A stretch of 64,000 bases of DNA from JBFWYO01 sp050186335. GTDB lineage: Bacteria; Pseudomonadota; Alphaproteobacteria; Bin65. The notes under the pieces are model-generated. The model worked only from the letters and a program-made list of their open reading frames with translations, ran no database searches and had not been told where the DNA came from. A program made the translations under genes and the position numbers. Location of the stretch: positions 21,631-85,630 of the forward strand of contig JBFWYO010000007.1 in NCBI GenBank assembly GCA_050186335.1. Reading direction: 5' to 3'. Below are positions 19,601-26,851 of this stretch, piece by piece; position 1 is the first letter of the stretch, and each line of letters opens with the position of its first letter.

Positions 19601-21013
19601 ATGACGATGCAGAGACCATTTGCGTACGCCGAAGCGTTGAAGCCGGACAAGCTGCTCCAGCTTTATCTGCGCAGCCCGTTCGGCGCGTTGCTGGCCAGCC
19701 CGGTGATCGACCGGCCGACGCTTTGGGCGGTGACCGATATCCTGTTTCCGCTCTCGCGACTGTGGGCCGCCGCGTATGTCGCGCGCGGCGACGTGGAGGA
19801 GTTCCTCCGCCAGGTGCCGATGAAAACGGCCTCGATCGTGGTGCGCAACCGACTCGCGCGAACCTTGGCCGGCTTCGAAGCGGCGCGCGACGAGGCCGAT
19901 CGGGCGGCCGCGGATTGGGAGCGGCTGTTCTTCGGCACGGACGCGAGCGACGACAAGAAGCTCCAGGCGGCGGAGCGGATACGGGTGGATACGGCGCAGG
20001 CCCTGATCCTGCAGCGTGCGCGCTTCGTGCCGCTGCTGTTGGGCCGTTCGATCCCGAAAGTGAAATTCGCCATCCCGACCGAAGCCGAGGTCAAATCCGC
20101 CTACGGCGATTACCTGGCGCAGCCCGAGCGTGCGTTCGGCGCACCCGCGTCGATGCCGCAAGTCGAGGTCTCACGTTCGGTGCCCAGCGCGGCGGGCCGC
20201 GATTATTGGCTCCGCTTTGCTTCGCCTTCGGTGCGTGTCGGCGGCACGGTATGGGCGCGCGTCCACGAGCCGATCGGAGTCGTCGACCCGCCGAGCTTCA
20301 TTTTCGGCAACGGCATCGGCGTCGAATTCGATCAGGTCAAATACAGTTTCGAGGACGCGGTCAAATTGTGCCGGAGCGGCGTTCGCGTGATCGAAATCGA
20401 AGCGCCCTGGCACGGCCGGCGCATCGAGCCGGGATTTTACCCGGGCGAACCGTTCATGGCGCGCGCGCCCTTGGGGCCGATCGACCTGTTCACCGCCCAG
20501 GTGCGCGAGATCGCCGTGCTGATCGACTGGTGCCGGCGGGGCAGCCGCGGCCGGATCGGTGTGGGCGGCACGAGCATGGGCGCGTTGGTCGGGCAATTGG
20601 TTGCCACGCATGCGAAACGCTGGCCGAAGCGATTACGGCCCGACATGCTCGGGCTGATCACGTTTTGCGACCGGGTCCACGAATTGCCGTTCACAAGCGC
20701 GTTGGCGAAGCGGGCCGGCGTCGGGGCGGCGCTCGCCGCCGCCGGCTGGAACGCCGAGAAATGCCAGCGTTGGCGCGGGTTCACCGATGCGCTCGAGGCG
20801 CCGTCGATGGAGCCCCGGAACATCGTTGCCGTACTCGGCCGCCACGATCGAGTCACGCCCTACGAGGTCGGCCGCGCCCAAGTCGAACGTTGGGGCGTAC
20901 CGCCGGGCAACGTGTTCGTGCGTCGCCAGGGTCATTTTTCCGTGCCCCTTGGCCTGGTGCGCGACGATGGGCCGCTGCGTCGGATCGGCGAATTACTGCT
21001 CGAGCAAGGCTGA
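19601..21013 (+). CDS. Alpha/beta-hydrolase-like protein of unknown function
   Basis: A 470-residue protein. The C-terminal two thirds show an alpha/beta-hydrolase plan: VIEIEAPWHGRR for the oxyanion strand, nucleophile elbow GGTSMGALVGQ, acid candidate in VLGRHDRVTPYE and histidine in RRQGHFSVPLG. The N-terminal 160 residues are charged and helical and I cannot assign them. Two in-frame ATGs (19601, 19607) exist; a TAAAGT hexamer directly before them would place a transcript start at the codon itself. It resembles the eukaryotic ABHD18-like arrangement only in outline. Substrate unknown. Confidence 0.75.
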   Translation: MTMQRPFAYAEALKPDKLLQLYLRSPFGALLASPVIDRPTLWAVTDILFPLSRLWAAAYVARGDVEEFLRQVPMKTASIVVRNRLARTLAGFEAARDEADRAAADWERLFFGTDASDDKKLQAAERIRVDTAQALILQRARFVPLLLGRSIPKVKFAIPTEAEVKSAYGDYLAQPERAFGAPASMPQVEVSRSVPSAAGRDYWLRFASPSVRVGGTVWARVHEPIGVVDPPSFIFGNGIGVEFDQVKYSFEDAVKLCRSGVRVIEIEAPWHGRRIEPGFYPGEPFMARAPLGPIDLFTAQVREIAVLIDWCRRGSRGRIGVGGTSMGALVGQLVATHAKRWPKRLRPDMLGLITFCDRVHELPFTSALAKRAGVGAALAAAGWNAEKCQRWRGFTDALEAPSMEPRNIVAVLGRHDRVTPYEVGRAQVERWGVPPGNVFVRRQGHFSVPLGLVRDDGPLRRIGELLLEQG

Positions 21014-21050
21014 ATTGGCCGGAAATCCGCCAAAAGACGTTGGCCGCGCC

Positions 21051-21078
21051 TTGCACCTCGGGCGCCAGGGGCTATATT
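21051..21078 (+). promoter_or_regulatory. Candidate promoter of mnmA abutting the start codon
   Basis: TTGCAC (21051-21056) and TATATT (21073-21078), spacing 16. The predicted transcript start is 21085, one base before the mnmA ATG at 21086, so the message would be essentially leaderless. No ribosome site exists between -10 element and ATG, which agrees with that reading. Confidence 0.5.
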
Positions 21079-21085
21079 CCGGCCC

Positions 21086-22216
21086 ATGAATTCGGCTGAC
21101 ACCATAGGGCTGGCACGGGGCGCGCGGATTGTCGTCGCCATGTCCGGCGGCGTCGACAGTTCGACCACGGCGGCGCTGCTGAAGGAACAGGGCTACGACG
21201 TGGTCGGCGTCACGCTGCAATTGTACGACCACGGGGCGGCGGTCGGCCGCAAGGGCGCCTGCTGCGCCGGCGTCGATATTTACGATGCGCGCCGCGTGGC
21301 GGAAACGATCGGCATTCCGCACTACGTCCTGGATTACGAGCAGCGCTTCCGTACGCAGGTGATGGACGATTTCGCGGATAGTTACTTGAAGGGCGAAACC
21401 CCGGTGCCGTGCGTGCGCTGCAATCAGACCGTCAAGTTTCGCGACCTCCTGGATACCGCGCGCGACCTTGGCGCGCAGGCGTTGGTTACCGGCCACTACG
21501 CGCGGCGCGTTCAAGGCCCGCGCGGGGCGGAACTGCACGCCGGCGCCGATCTGTCGAAAGACCAAAGCTACTTCCTGTTCGCCACCACGCCAGCCCAGCT
21601 CGACTTTCTGCGCTTTCCGCTCGGCGGACTGACGAAGGACGAAACGCGAGGCCTCGCCGCGCGTTATGCGCTGCCGGTCGCGTCCAAACCCGACAGCCAG
21701 GACATATGCTTCGTGCCCGACGGCAACTACGCCAGTGTGGTCGCCAAGTTGCGCCCGGGCGCCATCGAGCCGGGCGAGATCGTCGATCTTCAGGGCCACG
21801 TGCTGGGCCGCCACGACGGCGTGATCAATTTCACCGTCGGCCAACGACGGGGCCTCAATTTGGGCAATGTCGGCGGCGAGCCTTTGTATGTGATACGCCT
21901 CGATCCTTCGGCGCATCGCGTCATCGTCGGTCCGCGCGCGGCGTTGGGTTGCGCTGAGTTTCACATCCGCGACGTGAACTGGCTCGAGACGGCAGCGCGC
22001 GACTTGTCCGGCCGCCGGGTCAGCATCAAGGTCCGCTCCGCCGCGCCGGCCGTCGCGGCTCGGATATTCTTGTCGTCGCGGGGAATGGCGCGCGTCGTGC
22101 CGGACGTCCCGCTCGAAGCCGTCGCGCCGGGCCAGGCTTGCGTGTTTTACGACGGCACGCGCCTGCTGGGCGGCGGATGGATCGCGCGCGCCGACGCCGC
22201 AGCGTTGGCCGCATGA
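21086..22216 (+). CDS. mnmA: tRNA-specific 2-thiouridylase MnmA
   Basis: Installs the 2-thio group on wobble uridine-34 of tRNAs for Lys, Glu and Gln, using ATP and relayed cysteine sulfur. 376 residues. PP-loop motif AMSGGVDSSTTAALL, the two catalytic cysteines in VPCVRCNQTVKF and DSQDICFVPDG, and the FTVGQRRGLN motif are all present. No Shine-Dalgarno sequence precedes the ATG; the promoter ends eight bases before it. The sulfur could come from the desulfurases at 6-8 kb. Confidence 0.97.
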   Translation: MNSADTIGLARGARIVVAMSGGVDSSTTAALLKEQGYDVVGVTLQLYDHGAAVGRKGACCAGVDIYDARRVAETIGIPHYVLDYEQRFRTQVMDDFADSYLKGETPVPCVRCNQTVKFRDLLDTARDLGAQALVTGHYARRVQGPRGAELHAGADLSKDQSYFLFATTPAQLDFLRFPLGGLTKDETRGLAARYALPVASKPDSQDICFVPDGNYASVVAKLRPGAIEPGEIVDLQGHVLGRHDGVINFTVGQRRGLNLGNVGGEPLYVIRLDPSAHRVIVGPRAALGCAEFHIRDVNWLETAARDLSGRRVSIKVRSAAPAVAARIFLSSRGMARVVPDVPLEAVAPGQACVFYDGTRLLGGGWIARADAAALAA

Positions 22217-22247
22217 ACGCGGTCCGACGCGCTCGAGGCCCGCGCCG

Positions 22248-24905
22248 ATGAAATTTTTCGCCAAACTGCGCGACATTCAGCGATTTCGCCGCGACCATTG
22301 GGAGCGCGCGCATGTCGCGCTGCAGAATCAGACGTTACTGGCGCGCGCAGGCAATGCCTGTTTATGGATCGCCGTCAAATCGTTGACCGCGATGCCACGA
22401 TTGCGCCGGTTGTTGACGCGGCGACCGAAGCAGCACGCCGCTCGGCAGAAATTCTCGGAATGGACCAGCGGTGTGGGATCCGTCAGCGCCGGCATCGCGC
22501 CGTTGACCGAAAAATCGCTGCCGACCCTCGGGCGCAAGGTGCTGATCGTCGCGGAATTGTCGCTCGGTCAATGCACGCGCTATCGCGTCGAGCACAAGCT
22601 GCAGATGCTCGCTCACCTGGGCATCAAGGGCGAGGCAATTTCCTGGCTCGAGCCGGAACGGGCGCGCGACAAGCTGCAAACATGCGCCATGGTGATCTTC
22701 TATCGCGTCCACGACTGGCCGGCGGTGATGGAACTGATCGCCGAAGCGCGCCGATTGGGTGTGCCGAGCTTTTTTGAGATCGACGATCTCGTGTTCGACG
22801 ACGCGGCGTATCGCGCCAATGCGAATCTGCGCACGCTGCCGCCGGCGGAACAAGTCCGGCTGCTTGCCGACGCGGCGAGCCATCGCACCGTGCTGGCGGC
22901 GACCGACCATGCGATCGCCAGCACGCCGACGATTGTCGAAATCATGCGCGCGACCTGCCGGGGCGACGTGCTGCTGATGGAGAACGGCGCGGATCCCGAA
23001 CTCGCGGCTTGGGCGGCGGCGGGCCTGGGACGACCGACCCACGCGGACGGTCGGATCGTCATCGGCTACGGCAGCGGATCGCGCACCCACGATGCCGATT
23101 TCGCGGTGGCGGCGCCTGCGCTGGTCGAAATTATGGCGCGCTATCCTCAGGTCCGGCTGGCGATTGTCGGCGATCTGACGATGCCGGACTCACTCGTGCC
23201 GTTCGCCGCCCGCACGGTGCGCATCGGCCGCCTGGATTGGCCGGCCTACTGCCGGGCGCTGGCTGAATTCTCGATCAATCTGGCGCCGCTCGAGGCCACC
23301 ACGTTCAGCGACGGCAAGAGCAACATCAAATTCCTCGAAGCCGGCGCGTTGGGCATTCCGACTGTCTGCTCGCCGGCCCGCCATTTTCGCGAAACAGTCA
23401 GCCACGGAGTCGATGGGCTCGTCGCCGCGACCACGGACGAGTGGATCGCGGCGCTGTCGCTGCTGATCGACCGGCCCGAGGTTTATCGCAGGATCGGCGA
23501 TGCCGCGAGGGAAACCGCGCGCAAGCGGTTCGATCTCGCTACCTTGGCGCGAACGCAGGCGGCCAGACTGGTCGAGTATTTTCCGCCGACGCGGGCTGCC
23601 AACGACGCCCGGCGGCCGCGCGTGCTGATGGTCAACATCATGTATCCGCCGGACGGGCACGGCGGCGCGACGGTGGTCATCGAGCAGCTCGCCACCACGA
23701 TGGCGCGCGGCCAGCGGTTCGACGTTTCGGTCTTCACCGGCACATCGCGCGATTCGTTGCTGCCCTACGAATTGCTGCGTTACGAGCATGACGGCGTGCC
23801 TGTTGTCGCGGTCAAGCTGCCGGATCCGGACGATGCGGTTGCCGACTACGACAACCCGCTGATGGATGCGGTGTTCGCCGAGGTGCTCGATGCGGTGCAG
23901 CCGGATCTCGTGCATTTCCATTCGATCCAACGGCTCGGCGCGAGTTTGGCGATGGTCTGCCGCGGTCGAAATCTGCCGTATGTGGTCACGCTGCACGACG
24001 CATGGTGGTTGTGCGAAAAGCAGTTCATGGTGCGCGACGACGGATCATATTGCCATCAGACGCGCATAGACCCGCTGGTATGCGCGCAATGCGTACCGTC
24101 GCCGAGCTATACGTACGTCCGCTCGCCGTATTTGCGCGACGTGCTGCGCGGCGCCGCCAGACTGTTGTCGCCGAGCCGGTTCTTCGGCGATCTTTACCTT
24201 GCCAACGATTTCGCCGCGGACCGGTTGGTCGTCAATAAGAACGGCATTTTGCCGCCCTCGGCAAAGCCGCGCGTCCGAACGCCGAATGGCATCGTGCGTC
24301 TGGGCTATCTCGGCGGTATCGGCCGGCACAAGGGATTGGACGTTCTACGCGACGCGGTCGAACGTATCGAGGCGGAAAATTTCGAACTGCGGGTCGTCGA
24401 TGTGCTGCCGCACTCGAATCCATCAATCGCCAAGAGCATGAAATGGCGCATGCGCGGCAAGCTGACCGTGGTGAAGCCGTTTTCGCCGGCGACGGCCGGA
24501 GACTTTTACGATCAGATCGACGTGCTGCTGTTCCCGTCGCAGTGGAAGGAGAGTTTCGGCTTGGTGGTGCGCGAAGCGCTCGCGCGCGACATCTGGGTCA
24601 TCGCGACCGATTCGGGCGGCACGGTCGAAGATATCGTGCCTGGGGTCAACGGCGACGTGGTGCCCATGCACGACGCCGCGGCGTTCCGGGCCGCCATCGA
24701 GGCGGTACTGCGCGACCCTGCCAGACTGGCGGGATACGCCAATCCGCACCGCGAGAAAATCCGCAGTTTTCAACAGCAAGCCGAGGAATTGGGCGACTAT
24801 TACCGCGACATTCTGGCGACGCTTGACAGCCCGAAAGCGGGGTTCTATACGCCGTCCCTCGAAAAACGCGGGCTCGTGCCGCGTTCGGATGGCATGGCTG
24901 GGTAG
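22248..24905 (+). CDS. Tandem two-domain glycosyltransferase (GT-B, GT4-like)
   Basis: An 885-residue protein with two glycosyltransferase units. Residues about 90-450 form the first (VLIVAELSLGQCTRYRVEH, later FLEAGALGIPTVCSP). The second, about 460-860, starts VLMVNIMYPPDGHGGATV and ends with the GT4 donor-site pattern FPSQWKESFGLVVREALA. A cysteine pair CAQC plus an earlier cysteine (DGSYCHQT) in the second unit may bind zinc. No signal or membrane segment is clear. It likely adds two sugars to an envelope polysaccharide. The last codons overlap the tRNA gene's first 10 bases, which is odd. Confidence 0.88.
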   Translation: MKFFAKLRDIQRFRRDHWERAHVALQNQTLLARAGNACLWIAVKSLTAMPRLRRLLTRRPKQHAARQKFSEWTSGVGSVSAGIAPLTEKSLPTLGRKVLIVAELSLGQCTRYRVEHKLQMLAHLGIKGEAISWLEPERARDKLQTCAMVIFYRVHDWPAVMELIAEARRLGVPSFFEIDDLVFDDAAYRANANLRTLPPAEQVRLLADAASHRTVLAATDHAIASTPTIVEIMRATCRGDVLLMENGADPELAAWAAAGLGRPTHADGRIVIGYGSGSRTHDADFAVAAPALVEIMARYPQVRLAIVGDLTMPDSLVPFAARTVRIGRLDWPAYCRALAEFSINLAPLEATTFSDGKSNIKFLEAGALGIPTVCSPARHFRETVSHGVDGLVAATTDEWIAALSLLIDRPEVYRRIGDAARETARKRFDLATLARTQAARLVEYFPPTRAANDARRPRVLMVNIMYPPDGHGGATVVIEQLATTMARGQRFDVSVFTGTSRDSLLPYELLRYEHDGVPVVAVKLPDPDDAVADYDNPLMDAVFAEVLDAVQPDLVHFHSIQRLGASLAMVCRGRNLPYVVTLHDAWWLCEKQFMVRDDGSYCHQTRIDPLVCAQCVPSPSYTYVRSPYLRDVLRGAARLLSPSRFFGDLYLANDFAADRLVVNKNGILPPSAKPRVRTPNGIVRLGYLGGIGRHKGLDVLRDAVERIEAENFELRVVDVLPHSNPSIAKSMKWRMRGKLTVVKPFSPATAGDFYDQIDVLLFPSQWKESFGLVVREALARDIWVIATDSGGTVEDIVPGVNGDVVPMHDAAAFRAAIEAVLRDPARLAGYANPHREKIRSFQQQAEELGDYYRDILATLDSPKAGFYTPSLEKRGLVPRSDGMAG

Positions 24906-24970
24906 CTCAGTGGTAGAGCAGGGGAATCATAATCCCTTGGTCGGGGGTTCAAATCCCTCCCCAGCTACCA
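24896..24970 (+). tRNA. tRNA-Met (anticodon CAT, elongator-like)
   Basis: A complete 75-base cloverleaf with encoded CCA. Acceptor GGCTGGG pairs with CCCAGCT (first pair G-U), the D-stem is GCTC/GAGC, the anticodon stem GGGGA/TCCCT encloses ATCATAA with anticodon CAT, and the T-arm is GGGGG-TTCAAAT-CCCTC. Discriminator A. It could instead be the isoleucine tRNA whose CAT is modified to lysidine; body sequence favours elongator Met. Its 5' end overlaps the glycosyltransferase stop codon, and it forms the left edge of a compositionally different islet. Confidence 0.92.
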
Positions 24971-25117
24971 TCATTTTAGAAACAAATCATATAGTTGCTT
25001 GGAACCTAGGCTGCCCGATCATGCTTCATTTAGTGTCGTAAACGCCAAGTCTGTGTTGCAATCAACACTAGTGCTTTTGAACTAATAACGGGAAGTCCGC
25101 GCGACATTGCTGCAACA

Positions 25118-25127
25118 TGCTATAGCA
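25118..25127 (+). promoter_or_regulatory. Palindrome containing an extended -10 element upstream of the TIR gene
   Basis: TGCTATAGCA is a perfect 10-base palindrome. Read as a promoter it gives the extended -10 pattern TG-N-TATAGC (25118-25126), with transcription predicted from about 25133 and a 40-base leader to the TTG start. No good -35 hexamer lies 16-18 bases upstream, which extended -10 promoters can tolerate. A second small palindrome, CACTAGTG, lies at 25066-25073. Confidence 0.3.
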
Positions 25128-25172
25128 GTTTCGCGGGTCGCATTTTCGACCCCCCAACACTGGGAGGAGCGG

Positions 25173-26177
25173 TTGCTCGAAGTGTTTTTTTCCTATGCGC
25201 ACGAAGATGAAGCGATGCGCAACCGGCTCGAGAGAGCACTCATCATGATGAAGCGCACAGGTGAGATTTCGACCTATCACGATCGGCGCATCACGGCCGG
25301 CACGCCTTTGGATCCCGCAATCGCCGCCGGTGTAGAGCGCGCCGAAGTAATGCTTGTCCTCGTGAGCCCTGACTTCTTGCATTCCGACTATTGCATGGAC
25401 AGAGAAATGAAGCGCGCGCTCGAGCGGCACGGCGAGGGCACGCTGCGCGTAATACCGGTAATATTGCGCGCGTGCGATTGGTTGCACTCGCCGCTGAGGG
25501 CGTTGACTGCTATACCGCACGACGGACGGCCAATCACGTTGGCGCCCGATCTGGACGTCGCTTTTCAAAAGGTCACAGACGAAATCCGCTTAGCCGTGAA
25601 TGAAATAAACGCCAAACGCGATGCGGCGAATGGTAGGTCTAGCGCCGCGGCAGAGGTGGAGGCACAATCGCCATCAGAGTTCCGACCGAGCGCGGGGACC
25701 GCGCCGTCTTTCGCTTCGGCTGGCGCTTCAGCTTCGCGGTCAAGCAATATGCGTGTGGCGAAGAAATTCACCGACGCGGACAAGGCGGAATATCTCGACC
25801 AGGCGTTCGTTTATCTGCGCAAATTTTTTGCCGCTTCACTGATCGAATTAGCTCAACGCCATTCAGAAGTGCGGCAACGATTTATTAACGTAGACGCAAC
25901 TCGCTTTACCGCTACGTTGTACCGCACCGGCAGACAGGTATCCCAGTGTCAAATTTATATTGAACAGCGCCGCGATGCCGCAATTCGATATTCCGATAGC
26001 ATTGAGCTTCACGCCAATAGCTTTAACGAGTCCATTTCTGTCGAGGCGGACGAAGACGGCCTGTATCTCAAGGCCATGGGGATGGGCTACTCGCATGCCG
26101 ATCGCGAACGCAAATTGAGCTTTGAAGGTGCTGCCGAACTACTTTGGGAAAGACTCATTGCGCCGCTGCAACGATAG
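25173..26177 (+). CDS. TIR-domain protein with conserved-looking C-terminal domain
   Basis: A 334-residue protein. Residues 3-140 form a TIR domain: VFFSYAHEDE as first strand, LVLVSPDFLHSDYC, and the probable NAD-glycohydrolase glutamate E78 in DREMKRALE. Bacterial TIR domains often cleave NAD or make cyclic ADP-ribose signals. Residues about 145-190 are a Ser/Ala/Pro-rich linker; 195-334 is a separate folded domain that I cannot name. The start TTG 25173 is chosen because GGAGG (25163-25167) sits 5 bases before it; a GTG at 25182 is too far. Codon use is less GC-rich than flanking genes, suggesting transfer. A zinc-ribbon gene is coupled downstream. Confidence 0.85.
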   Translation: MLEVFFSYAHEDEAMRNRLERALIMMKRTGEISTYHDRRITAGTPLDPAIAAGVERAEVMLVLVSPDFLHSDYCMDREMKRALERHGEGTLRVIPVILRACDWLHSPLRALTAIPHDGRPITLAPDLDVAFQKVTDEIRLAVNEINAKRDAANGRSSAAAEVEAQSPSEFRPSAGTAPSFASAGASASRSSNMRVAKKFTDADKAEYLDQAFVYLRKFFAASLIELAQRHSEVRQRFINVDATRFTATLYRTGRQVSQCQIYIEQRRDAAIRYSDSIELHANSFNESISVEADEDGLYLKAMGMGYSHADRERKLSFEGAAELLWERLIAPLQR

Positions 26178-26181
26178 GAGG
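26176..26181 (+). promoter_or_regulatory. Strong ribosome binding site embedded in the TIR stop codon
   Basis: AGGAGG, the perfect anti-Shine-Dalgarno complement, shares its first two bases with the TAG stop of the TIR gene and lies 5 bases before the GTG start of the zinc-ribbon gene. This fixes the start of that small gene and implies that ribosomes finishing TIR translation reinitiate there. Confidence 0.75.
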
Positions 26182-26186
26182 TGGCT

Positions 26187-26339
26187 GTGACCAAGAAAGC
26201 TCGACTTTGCTGTCGCAACTGTGGCCATAAGTGGGAGCAGGAAGTATATGAAAAAGGGGAAGAAGAGAGCCGCAAGGTTCGAGGCAGGGATGTGCATTGT
26301 CCTAAATGCAATCGCGTCGACATTTACGAGGGCTGGTGA
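26187..26339 (+). CDS. Small zinc-ribbon protein coupled to the TIR gene
   Basis: A 50-residue protein starting at GTG, with a perfect AGGAGG at the right distance. Two CxxC knuckles, CRNC (Cys9/Cys12, with an extra Cys8) and CPKC (Cys38/Cys41), are separated by a charged 25-residue loop, the layout of a zinc ribbon. The tail is NRVDIYEGW. Such ribbons bind nucleic acid or act as protein-docking modules; nothing here says which. The strong site and the 9-base gap argue for production together with the TIR protein. It is short enough to be missed by automated gene finders. Confidence 0.75.
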   Translation: MTKKARLCCRNCGHKWEQEVYEKGEEESRKVRGRDVHCPKCNRVDIYEGW

Positions 26340-26384
26340 CGCCGCCAGCCGTTATTCCACGGCGGAAACGCGGTGATCGAGTTC

Positions 26385-26520
26385 CTAAATCATTTTGGCG
26401 AGCTTCGACAAATTGCTGGTACTCGTATCGCTGATCGTTTTGATGCGGTTGGTCAGTTGTTCCAAGTTCTTGCGTCAGCCGAGTCACTTGCTGCTGAAAC
26501 TGTTCGAAATTGACGGGCAC
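26385..26520 (-). pseudogene. Possible frame-broken small coiled-coil gene
   Basis: Read from GTG 26520 the minus strand encodes PVNFEQFQQQVTRLTQ, a heptad-like Gln/Leu pattern. Skipping one base near 26472 continues the pattern as NLEQLTNRIKTISDTSTSN followed by LSKLAKMI and a TAG at 26385. Together they read as one short coiled coil of about 44 residues split by a single-base insertion. The first reading frame otherwise runs on into low-complexity sequence. It may be a decayed gene, a sequencing error or chance. Confidence 0.25.
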
Positions 26521-26540
26521 GGGCCGCTTCCACGATTAAT

Positions 26541-26570
26541 TTGTTCAGATTAATCTTGAAATAATATAAT
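26541..26570 (+). promoter_or_regulatory. Candidate promoter with perfect TATAAT and an operator-like palindrome
   Basis: TTGTTC (26541-26546) and TATAAT (26565-26570) with an 18-base spacer. The spacer contains the perfect palindrome AGATTAATCT (26547-26556), flanked by TTC and TGAA, which extends the symmetry imperfectly. The predicted start, 26577, coincides with an ATG. A repressor site between -35 and -10 would be a simple switch, but no target regulator is visible in the islet. Confidence 0.4.
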
Positions 26571-26750
26571 ATCTACATGAATCTCGTGAACGCGGACGGA
26601 ACGTCGAAGCGCCACGTTGCCGTGTCGAATTAAGTTAAAGCTCGTGGCTTGAGCGAGGATTGGGCGTATGTGATTGTCGTGCGATGCGCGAAGCCGGTTG
26701 AATTCCGCGAAAACCCCATCCGTCGCTCGGCAGGTCTTGAAAATGCTCAT
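26550..26750 (-). CDS. Doubtful 66-residue minus-strand ORF
   Basis: ATG at 26750 opens a frame with no low-complexity signs: it includes FNRLRASHDNHIRPILAQA and ends HEIHVDIILFQD. Codon third positions are only moderately GC-rich, in line with the islet. No good ribosome site is seen, and the C-terminal codons lie in the A/T-rich promoter-like run. I cannot assign a family. It may be the end of a decayed gene whose start is lost. Confidence 0.22.
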   Translation of the reverse strand: MSIFKTCRATDGVFAEFNRLRASHDNHIRPILAQATSFNLIRHGNVALRRSVRVHEIHVDIILFQD

Positions 26751-26851
26751 CGCTAATTCTATCCTGAGGCGGTGTCCGCTTCAACTCATAGCAGTTTGAG
26801 CACTGGGCGGAATCATGCACAATGAAGCAGTTATGTCGAACGGGGGTATTC

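Larger units (their letters stand above)
26340..26851 (+). other. Low-GC intergenic stretch of the islet
   Basis: About 510 bases with no confident gene. It holds a frame-broken coiled-coil remnant on the minus strand (26385-26520), a forward promoter candidate with perfect TATAAT (26541-26570), an 18-codon ATG frame starting where that promoter would begin transcription (26577-26633), and a weak 66-codon minus-strand frame (26550-26750). Bases 26550-26580 are nearly pure A/T, the most A/T-rich run in the window. Mixed debris of this kind suits the edge or centre of a transferred segment. Confidence 0.5.
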
